A stretch of DNA of 33,563 nt from Acanthaster planci (lineage: Eukaryota; Echinodermata; Asteroidea; Valvatida; Acanthasteridae), in assembly GCF_001949145.1 (NCBI RefSeq), contig NW_019091556.1, positions 343,405-376,967 of the forward strand. The letters run 5' to 3'. A program made the translations under genes and the position numbers. The notes beneath the pieces are model-generated. The model did not search any database, was not told where the DNA came from, and saw nothing but the letters and a program-made list of their open reading frames with translations. Positions 21,101 to 33,100 of this stretch are shown one piece after another (the stretch's first letter is position 1; the number at the start of each line of letters is the position of its first letter).

Positions 21101-24100
21101 ATAATGACCTGTAATGAACATAACAACAAGACTTGATCATGCGACGTGTTTTTGTGACGTTACTTCATCTTACCCTTTTTCAGGAATCAGTGCTATCGCC
21201 CTCGGCTTCTGATTGTCGTCTCCTTTGACCACGCCAATCGGCGTTCCATCCAGCCGAGTTATCCGTATCGTATTGGTCTCTGAGCAGGTCCAGAACATCA
21301 TGCGCGTGTAGGGATCGATGGCAAGATCGTAAGGGTTGTACACAGGTGGATCGCCGGAGTTGGGAATAAAGACTTCAGGCTGTGGAATCAATACAATGAT
21401 TGAGTTCTTCTGACAGTGTACTAAGGCTTTGGTGTTTATTGCAAACAGGGCTGGTTCAAATCAACTGGCTATGGCTAGGAGTATTACACATGTCAATAGG
21501 AAATAACTGACGCTGCTAGCCACAGACCGATTGCACCTGCTTAGTCATGTGACCTATAGTGGGTATCAAATATCAACAAACACGGCGTCCACCAAAAGCA
21601 AAGTGTTTCATAAGTATCATTTATCAAAAACAGAGTCAACGGAAGGAACTGTACTTAGACTACTGATGTGCTGGGTACTGTACCGTAACTTGGCTTTATT
21701 GTTGGTAAACAACACTCAAAACACACATTGCTATGGGATCGATACCCACTACTGGTCACGTGCAATCGGTCTATTGACTTCCATAGGTGCACACACTACT
21801 ACCAGCCACATCCACAACTTTAAGACAGAGTCTACGGCTGGTAGTATTACACAGGCCTATGGAAAATTACAGCAGCCACTAGGCTGTAGCTTCCACAGAA
21901 ACACTGGTACAACTAGCCACATCCATAACCTTTGGACAGAGTCTAAGGCTGGTAGTATTACACAGGCCTATGGAAAATTACAGCAGCCACTAGGCTGTAG
22001 CTTCCACAGAAACACTGGTACAACTAGCCACATCCATAACCTTTGGACAGAGTCTACGGCTGGTAGTATTACACAGGCCTATGCGAAATTACAGCAGCCA
22101 CTACGCTGTAGCTTCCACAGAAACACTGGTACAACTAGCCACATCCATAACCTTTGGACAGAGTCTACGGCTGGTAGTATTACACATGCCTATGCGAAAT
22201 TACAGCAGCCACTACGCTGTAGCTTCCACAGAAACACTGGTACAACTAGCCACATCCACAACTTTTGGACAGTCTAGCAGGTAACTAATTACCAATTTAG
22301 CCAACAGCAGATATACCAGGCATGAAATGGGACAGAGGGGTACCCCCCCAAGTCCAATCCCTCTACACACTCCAGCCTATTGTCACTTAACACATCCCCC
22401 AAGATGTCTGAAAAGAATTCCTGAGATACCAGTATAACGACGACCAACACAAAGGCGGGGGGGGGGGCATTCTCTGTCCGATAGTTTGCTTCATATGACA
22501 GCAGGTGCGATATCCAGAAGACCCTGTTGACAGACAGACAAATAAGAAAAGCCTCACCTGTACGCCGTTGTCGTACGATCTCCGTACGGTGTTAGCCCGG
22601 GTGTTGATCCAATACACTCTCTTCTCTTGGGCGTCGTATTCAATCGCTCGGATGTTCTTACGAGAGTTGTAGATGGGCAAGACAACGTCAGGACTGTTTC
22701 TGTAGTCTACCGCCATGCGACTGATGGTGTTCTTCTGACTGAAGAGAAGAAATCTGTCTGGAGCTGCAAAGGGGGAAAAAAAACAAAATCAAATGTCGCC
22801 ATGGAATTCCTAAAATATTCAAACTCAATTTTGAATTTACTTTATCACCGCATACGTCAAACTGAAATAAAGTTGTAAAATCTTAAAACATTTAGAACAC
22901 TGCAAAATTGTTCTTAATAGACCACTATTATTTTTCTAGATAAAGTAATGTTTTTAACTGTACAATCACAAGCAATGCTGTCCTTCGGTCATGATTTGTG
23001 TTTTTAAATACAACGAATGAACGAAACCAAATTGGAATTCTCTTTCCTTTTGGTCATTTGTTCAGCGTTGGAGACTTACGTGTGCATGTCTGTCCATCTT
23101 CATTCAGCGTATAGTGGGTAGGGCATTGACAGACATAATCCCACTCTCCTGTGGTAACGTTGGGATGTGACAGGCAGAGAAACTGACATCCTCCATTATT
23201 AACAGCACATTCGTTCCATCCTACATGGACAAAACAAAATCACACACCATCTTATCAGTCAGCACTCCACTGCAGTCCAGCATCTCTCCTCAAGATGACC
23301 AGAGCATCCTGGTCCAAACGTCCAGTCGGTTTCTCTCACAGCAACCACTCTTGAAAGAGGAGATCAATTTCATATGGTGTTCCCACAAAATAACAGTCTA
23401 AAACAAAGACTAATTAAGATGAGAACTGCACTGCTTGGCATTCTGTCTCATGGTCCCAATGTTATTGAACTGCTCAGCGGAAAATACCCCTCACCAATAT
23501 TCTGGGCTCAGGAAATATGGCACCAACCAAAAATATAGATAAGAAGCATAATACGGCACATTATCACAGAACAAATCTATGACGAGACAAAGACTGACAC
23601 ATATATTTCAAAGATGGAACAAGGCAGACGACCTTACCCGATTGTCTGGAAGAATGGAAGACTAGGATGTCCAAGACGTACTCCAAGCCATCTTGGATGA
23701 GGGTGCGGTTCAGCCCATTAGTCTTGTTAGCTCGTTCAATACTCTGTGTTTCCCAGTCGGCCCAGTAGATGTAATCCTGGTACTGAGTCAGACCAAAGGG
23801 GTGGGGGAGATCGTCGGGGATGACACGACGTCTGCTACCACCTGAAAAAACAAAGAGCACAAATGCCTCAAGATTTAATGAATTTTATTCTATAGTCCAA
23901 AGCTCTATGTAGGGTGCATATATACTATCCGGAATCCTCCAAACTCCTCATCTATCAGGGGAACCGATGGAACTTGTTCTTAAAGGGGATATCAAATCAA
24001 AGGGAATGTTCAGAGCTCCATCTTCCTAAATCCTTCAACATCTTACAAAACCTCCAAACAAGAAGGCTCTGGTTAAGGACCAAGTGAGCTGATTTGGCAA

Positions 24101-27100
24101 ACGATGACCCCGACAGCACCTTCTGGCATCACACTTACCGAGAAGGTCAGCTGATTCGATGGTGTTGGTGTCCAGAGATGTCCAGTACAGCCTTCTCTCC
24201 AAGTAGTCTATGGTCAAGCCGTTAGCCCGGCCACCACGATAGATGACAGAACGATGTGTGCCGTCCATGTAGGCACGCTCGATCTGTGCCTGACCGCTGA
24301 AATCTGACCAGTACATATAGCTACAGGACAAAAAAAACAAAACAAACAAAAGCCATTGACCTTCTTGTATCTGCTAAATATCTATCCAAACTTATTACAG
24401 CTGTAATGAACTGTGGAACTGAAAATCACTGAATCACTTCTATCTTATTCCACAATTAGGAACAACCAAGAAAAGTTCTATGAGCCCCAAGCTGGACCAA
24501 GAGAGGGCAAAATTTTCCTAGCAACAGAAGCTCCTTTGGCGGGAACTGCACGTCACTGGTTCACAAACGACTGTGAAATGCATGCATTACTGGCACGTCG
24601 CTACCAGCAAAATGAACACTCATGACCAACATGGCTCTTTTCATCCGATGAGGGGTGCTTCAGCTCAAGGCGGAACGAGTACCAAAGTGAATATGCCGAG
24701 TGCGCAGTTATGTGTATAAAGGGCTAGAATGACTCAGGTTTGGTACCTACCCTTCAGACGGGTGTAAAGCTATAGATCTTGGGGATTGTACTCTCTCCCA
24801 GACTAACACTCGTCTGGCTGAGCCATCTAGCCGTGCCACCTCAATCCGATCAGTACCCGTGTCTGAGAAGTAGATATTGTGAGCCACCCAGTCGATGGCC
24901 ATGCCTTCAGGGAAACTCAGACCAAACTCAATGACATTCTCGATACCGCTGCCATTCAGAAAAGCTCGACTGATCGTCTGGATAAAAGAACAAAATTATC
25001 AGAATAAAAACTTGCCTTCAGTAATAAACATACACATGATTATTCAAATATTCAAGCTGCCTTGCATTTTCAAACTTTTCTAAATGAGTCTGCAGTGCAG
25101 ATCTTTAGATAAAACTTCCCTCTGCTAATGTGTGTGGTCAAAAATCACAGTAGTTCCCGAGCTTTTCAGACCATCTGACCAATGTTGGAGCCACCACACT
25201 TTTACTCTACTAAAATACCCAAACTAACCAAGGACAGTCGCATGCTATTGAAATAGAGTTGTACTTTCTGATTGTGATTGTATTTTGCCTTAGGAATGAT
25301 GTACAGAAAACTTTGACTGCGTCAGAATGACTTGGCTATGGCTTGAAATTACACACGAGTCTATGGTCGCGGCTGCAGCCATTTCCTACACACTTGTGCC
25401 TAATTTTAATCCACAGCCAAACAATTCATACCTTGGCATCCATGTCACTCCAGTATATTCTGTTATCGTTGATGTCAAAATCCAACGCCCCTGCCTCCTT
25501 CACCCCAGTCAGAGGTATCTCAACGTCGTTGTGATTGGTCTCTAGGGATATCCGGCGGATGTCGCTGGCCAATGAGAAGAGCAGGAAGGCTTCGGGAATG
25601 ATGCAGGTGCGCTGGTCCGCTAGAAGCTCGTAGCCGATTGGACAAGAGCAGATGATGCTGGGTGGAAGGTAGAAACAGAGGTGACTGCAGCCACCGTTGT
25701 TAGTACCGCAAGGGTTGTGACCTGGATGGTGACGGACGAAACAGGACAGGTAATCACAGATGACTTAGGCTTGAGAAGCTGATTATGAGTTGGGATACAA
25801 ACTGGGTTCTTGATCAAATCTCATGATATGGGAAGAAAATTTGACAAAAGCTCATTGGGTACTAGTTGATCATATATTTATACTCGAATGACATGAATGA
25901 TTTGATACCAGAACCGTTTCATCATTGCAGCTCTTCCTACACGTGGATCAGATGCCTTCAACAAATTAACAGGTGATTAGCACATTAACTGCATTGTCAC
26001 TAATCAATAAATGGTGATTTATGACAGCTGGCATAACCAGTACTTAATTATAAAGACTAAAAAATGACCAATCAACTGACCATCTAATTGACCAACTAAT
26101 TAGAGGACCCTACCTTGGACTTCTCTGACACTGCTGGCTGTCAGTCCCATAACATCTGACGTCTCCATAATCATCTGACGATCTTCTCCACTGTGTTTGT
26201 TGACTCTTTCGATGGTTCTCCGCTGCCAGTCAGTCCAGTAAATATAATCACCTGAGATTACACAAACAATGAAACGAGATAACACAAATGTACGGTTCTG
26301 TGCCATTTTGAAATTTACAATGGAACACGAAACTGAAGCAATGCAAACTCGCCCATCACGAAGAACCTTGAATGTGGGCTCTAAATTAAAAAAAAGAAAT
26401 TAACCCTAACCATTCTAAACCTTACAAGCATGTGCAAAATTTCAACGGTCAGATGAGATTTGAAATTTTCATGATGGAGGTAGCACCATGGATACATCTC
26501 TTTTGAGTGGTACTCAACTTTTCTGCAGTCTCCTGATGACGGACAGCGCATACTTTTCGAAATGTTGAGCACCACCGGTTCTTTTTGGAACCCCACATAC
26601 TCAAAAAGAGATATGTCCATGGTGCAAGCGCATACCTATCTAGTTCATTTCAAAGGTCCATAGGGGTTAGGGTTAATCTTCTCTTGCAATTCTTTCCAGG
26701 AAAAAAATTGTTTCCAGCAAAAAGAAATCTAAGGCCACTTCCTCCTAAAATAATAAAGCCCCAATTTGTGAGTGGAGACAAATCACACCTCTTCACTTGT
26801 CTCTCAGGCACTGGCTGAACAGCGCCCTCAACAATCACCACATAGAGCTAATAAAAAAATTTCCAGTTTGCATTGTGCAAAACTCACCCAGCAGACTGAA
26901 ACCGAATATATGCGGTATCTCGTTATCCACCAAGACCCTGCGATTGCTGCCGTCCATATCAACCACCTCGATCCTGTCTTCCTTCCCGTCCCCCCAGTAG
27001 ATCTTGCCTTCCTGGTGGTCGATGGCGATACCATTGGGCCAGCTGATGGAGGTGTTGATGAGGACTGAGCGGCCAGTGCCATCCAGGTTAGCTTTCTCTA

Positions 27101-30100
27101 TCTTAGGGATTTCGCCCCAATCACTCCAGTAGATCAACCTGTCAGTATGAGGATAAGACAGGTGCATCACACTTTGACGAAACCAGATTGGACATCACAA
27201 GTCACACAAGTCTGAAATTCCCAGTGAAATCTGATGAAAAGCCTGGTTTTACTTAATGCTAGTAGAATGAAAACTAAAGCACGACAACATCTAACTTTGG
27301 AGTGTACAGCAAACACTCAGTAAACAGTGTTATAATACACGTCAGGCAGGGCAAAAAAATTAATCATAACTTCTCATCGGACTTGACATCTGAATATTAA
27401 TAAAGAATCCCCTCTTCCATGTTGCATTGGGCAGATATAAGAACCAGACATATACACCGTAAGTACCACTATGAATTCCTCTTCAAACTTTTAGTCAGTT
27501 ATGAAAAATCTCCAGGCCCTGTTTTACTTTAGCAACTGTTTATTTTCTAGAAAATCACACTTGTCCCCTTGCAGCATAACATCTTGGTGTGGAACCTACC
27601 CTGCCATTGGATCCACAGCGATCGCTCTTGGCTCGTCAAGACCTTCAGAGATCAGAACCTTTCTGGACGTCCCATTCAGTCGAGACACCTCGATCCTATC
27701 GGTACCCGTCACCGTCCAGTACAAGTTCCGTGCAATCCAGTCAATGGCGATACCTTCTGAATGGTCGATGTCTGATGTGACAATGTACTCACTCGCTGTA
27801 GGTCGCAAGACATGGGAAAATATATCAGACTACCAGAGAACAATGTCTTCTAACGTTTCTTTTTTAAAACCAGATTGACGTCCTTGACATGAAATTCTCA
27901 AGTCTACTATTGTTTGGCCTAGAATTTTTATGAGGATGAGACGCTTTGCTCCAAAGTTCCCTGTACAGGTGCTTCTTTAATATGTCATTTCAACAGCAAT
28001 GACAATCGCATCTGGAACAGTTAATAGGAATGATTCACATACATTAACTTGGGAAGATCATCAAGTCAAATCACAGTTCTCTATCTTTGCCTGTGAACAC
28101 ATCTTTGGCAGATGTTCTACGACAGGCCAATGGTCTGGTACCTGGACTTCCGAATATTCTGGCATGGAGTCACAACAAAATCCCTGCACATCTTACCGGA
28201 TCCATCCAACTTAGCTCTCCTGATTGCCTTGACGTCATTATCTGTCCAATAGATGAAGCCTTCGACGGGATCGTAATCAATGGCCACAGCGTGTTGGATA
28301 TCCTCCAGCGGTACAATAATGTCGGTATAGTCTGGTGTGTCCAAGGAGATCTTACGGATGTCCCTACGGCGAGCCAGGATTAGGATTTCTTGCGCGCCTG
28401 AAGACACAACACAAAAATTACCAGTCAGCACTCATAAATGACTTGGGTACTGTGTCCATGTCATCCTAGAGACACTGACAAAATTGGAGAGTTGTGTACT
28501 AATTTGTGCAAAATAAGTTAAAGGTGACGATTCTAACGCAACAGTGCCAATTTTGAGACAAAAATAACTTGCCTTTAACATGGCTTCTTTTACCCACATC
28601 AATCATTACCAACAACAACCAGTGTACTATTAAACTTTTTACTTTGAAGGCTTACACATAATGACATTAATCAAAAGTCCACAGGCAAATGTTAACACGT
28701 GCACATACTGTAAATGGGTACATGTAGGTTCAATTTTCCGTTTGGAAAGTGCCAAGTCAATACAATTTACAGCCCTTCGTATTACGTTTTAACGACCAAT
28801 TTCACAAAACACTGGTTACCCTTTGGCTCGCACTGCAAACACATTTACAGTCCTCTATCATGTATTACTAATGACCAATTTTGCCGCACTTCTGTGCTTA
28901 ATGTTGCCATTAGTGAATTGAAATAGACGCATTTGTGAATTATCAATGACAGCCCGTTAGCCACAAGCTAATGGAAGCCAGACTGGTGATATCATCAGCA
29001 GCTAACTGACAGCAATATGAAGCCCAGAGAATACCGTCTCGATGCTCTACCGGTGTTTGGATATGGAGAAAATTGTCACTGAGCAGTCATGCAAGACCTC
29101 CATGTGGCTGGCCTGCTGGATGGTTGGCTGGTTGGCTAGATGGATGGTCGGCCGGCTGTGGTTTTGAATATCAATAATTGCTCGTGCAGATTGACAAGTT
29201 CAGTCTATAAAGCTACAGCAGTGTTGGATGGAGACTCAGCTTTGACAAGTGGAAGCTGGCTTTCCTTGAAAGCCTCATCTATTCATCAATAATGAATTGA
29301 CCAACATAAACATACTACTGCTCGACAGATCAACATGAGAACCAGCCCGTTATACCCATGCACAAACTTTAGCTCTTCATATGATCATTTTAACCGAGTA
29401 ACACTTCCTCTACTATTCTTCATCTTGTGGTGTCTTGAAGCATTGTCCATCTACAGTGCAACAGTTACAACAAGGTACTTTACAAATTGGTTTCCAAACT
29501 GGGAAACAAAGACTTGGACTGAAAACTGCCCTTCTTATAAACATGATAAATTAAGAGTGCTCTTCTTATCGGTATTTGGCATTATTCCTATGCATGAATA
29601 TTGGTTTTTCTCCACTGAAAATGACAAAAATAACTACCAAGAGGAAGTACAGTGCATATTCTATAATATATTGAAGTTACATGAGGTAACCTAATTGTCT
29701 GTCACATCCTACGATGAACATCCTAGCGGTACATGTGCGTAAAAGCTTGAACACTTTCCATTGCTCTTCAGTTCCATGCTGGGAATATATCAGCCCACAT
29801 TTGGCTCTCTAATTTATGCCAACCAATTTCTGCACGTTAACCAGTTTCTGCACATTAACCGTGTCAAGAGCTCTCGTATGGTTAGCATGAGCAGATGACT
29901 GGTGTCCTCAAAAGCCGGGGCGCCGAGCAATTACCACCGGTAACACACAGGCATGAGAACCCAAGAATGCCTCTTTAATGTCACCAGACAGGGGCACGTC
30001 TCAGGAGGCCCAACCATCAATAAGCTCTGATCCCTTAGCTTTGTGTGGTTAACAGCCACAGATGTGCCACCATGTACCAGTAATGGGGGAGATGGAGGAT

Positions 30101-33100
30101 GGGGGGGCAGAATGCCACCCCTCTGATGCCTATCACCTGCAGGTGGAGGTCAACGCTTCCTTGCTTGCCAAGTCGTGAATGATGACATCCCACTCTGTGA
30201 ACATGGGCCTCCGGAAATAAGGTCAGGATGTCATAGTTACCACAGCGCCCTCTAAGATCCAGGAAAGTCAGTGTTGTCGTGAGTGACCCACCACAAAGCT
30301 AGGCTACATATACATGTATGTAAACTAAAAGGCTGACTGCTGCAAACCAGAAAGTGTAACCTTACAGTGGAATTGAAGAGTGAGATCGATAAAATAACCC
30401 AAATCAGAGGAAAGCCTACACGATCACATGCAACATGTGCATATTTATACATTAAACATACATTTATGTACCAGTATGTCACTTTACAAGTCACCTGCAA
30501 ACACTGCCTTGTACACTTTTACTCTAACCGGGTCCTAACACTGGGCTCTTTCTGGGAGATTTTGTTGATGTGTGAAGTTAACAAAAGGCAGTTTGTTCTA
30601 GCTGAACTTTGTCAGGTTTAGCAGGCTTCACACTTTTCTTGTGTTGGATTTTGTTGGATCCAGCACGATGCCTATGGAAAGCCCGAAAGCGGTTAGGGCA
30701 CCGGTAAGTGATCATACAAGCCCATGTACACTGTGTAGGGGCAACATTGGTTCTACCTTTACACACCGGTAGCCCTTGTACGTACACTGTAAGGGCAACA
30801 TTGGTTCTAGCTTTACACACTGGCAGCCCAAGTACATGTACACTGCAAGGGCAACATTGGTTCTAATTTTGCACACCGATAGCCCATGTACAGTACATGT
30901 ACACTGTGAGGGCGACATTGGCTCTAGCTTTACACACCGGTCATGCCGGTAGCCCGTGTACATGTACACTGTAAGGGCAACATTGGTTCTAATTTTACAC
31001 ACCGATAGCCCAAGTACATGTACCGCTACCGTACATGACTGCACAGGCTCCACTTTTAATTTTTTTTGTGATGCACACCTCCAACTTTCTCTCTCTGGCC
31101 AACTTTCCCACACAGTCTGGCCCCATCATAGCCTTACCCAAATAAATCAGCCACATTCGCACATTGCATGGCGTGACGACAGACTGACAACGATTAATGG
31201 TGTTGCCCCACTCTCATGCATGTCAATGCGAGGGGGGAGGGGGCTACTGCGACTTAGGGCCAGACATTGAACTCACACTTTATGCTGAGAGAGCAAAGGT
31301 GGCTGACTGTGGCCATAGTTGTGAAACGTCTTGGGTTGGGTTCATGATGGCCAAAGAATGACGACGCGGCAGGCAGTGATTTTATGAACATTGACAACAT
31401 TCTGCAACATTTTCCATTAAAATTAACAATTTTGAGTAAGCATTGAGGAATAGTGGCTATTTCTTCAACGAAACATGGTATTTGACATTCCGGTATGTGT
31501 AGGTATCAGGTATCGGTAAGCCTACAATTGTTCCACACAAACATGCAAATTTTGACACAAACGCAAGAATATTCAAATTCAACAGAGCAACCATACAAAA
31601 ACATGTGCATACAACATATTTCTTTTATACTAAACGAATGTAGTTTGTCGGAGTTATTCTCCATGGGAATGACACCAAACAAAACTTTACACGTGCTTGG
31701 CCTCACTCCAAACCTATCAATGATTTATGATGCCATCCAGCCAGCCAGAATGCCCAATCCGGTTCTCCAGCACAAACAATCCATACCCAAATAGACTTGA
31801 CAGTTACTACAGGCCACAATCCTGTCAAGACTGGCTCCGGATTTTTTTTCCAGTCTCATTTCTTTCACCTCCTTGCCCTGGCTCTCTGCAGCCTGAAATT
31901 TGCCCGTCTTGAAAGATTTGCACATGCTCAACATGTCAGGGATGCCAAGAGGCTGAGAAGTGTAGGCAATGGATTGAGTAACACAGGCTGGAAGGCAACT
32001 AGTAACACGTCATAAATTTTAACTGCTTTGTAAAATTGGCTCATTTGAATGCTTCAAATGGACCTGAAATATGCAGAAAAGCTTCCTCGGTCTTCAAAAA
32101 AAAAAATGTGATGAGTGCGATAACTGACCATTTGCAATTGATTTTGTGGATGTCTTCCCTGCCACTGAAGCAGGGAGGATTTCTACCATATCACAGCAGC
32201 ATCTGCCTGTGTCCCGGTACATGTACAGTGCATTGTACCCGCAGTTTGAGAAAACAGGAGCATTGAACTGGATTTGGACACCCCACAGAAATTTCTGAAA
32301 TTCTGAGGCCGCGTCGGCAGTCCTGAATCACAATACAAAACTTTTCACTTTTAACAACAGGTACCAGTAGAATCAGAAAAAACAGAATTCCATGGCTGAA
32401 TTTTGGGTCATTAGATCCTCATAAATTCAATCCTTTCCTAGAAACTGTCAACAGTTCCTGTTTTCATGGCCACAGACAAAAAAATGGAAAGGATAATGTT
32501 AGCATGTGCTGGCTGGGACCATGTTGATAAAACGTAGGTCCATGCCACCCATCAATCAATCAGCCCTAGTCATTCCACCTGCACCACATGCCACAGCTAA
32601 CATGCTCATCAAACTGTCAAGTCAAATTGCTTTCGCACTGTGCACACACATAGCCTTGCTGGATATCTTTGACCATGAAATCTCACCCAGAGTGATGATT
32701 ACAACACCTAGGTATGTTAATGTGGCCATAGATTCCCACTTAAAAGGCATTCCACTTCACACCAGTTCTAAAACCAAAAAGTACTCAAGAGAAGCAGCAA
32801 AGCAGAATCAGTCAAAGGACACAACATATTTTAACAGGGGACAAGATTTTCAAAGCAGCACAATTTGGAATGAAAATTTCTTTAACTTCACACCACCTTG
32901 TCACTAAATGAGGCTGGCAAAATTGGCGATTAGGCCTTGTAAGGATTCTTGGCTGTAAGATTAAAATTATTGAAGAAATCACATCCAAGCTGGCTCACTG
33001 CCACAAAGAAAACCAGCAAGAGATCTTTCTTTGCGGCTTGGTAAACTACTTCAGGCAAACCTACCGTTGGCACAGGTCAATCTGTCCGACTGTAACCGCA

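Noticed and set aside
29335-29694. 119-codon plus-strand frame with a hydrophobic stretch ([15 protein letters not shown])
   Set aside because: It is isolated in the large LRP5/6 intron. The hydrophobic stretch could suggest a membrane protein, but there is no family signature or splice context, and AT-rich introns give such frames by chance.
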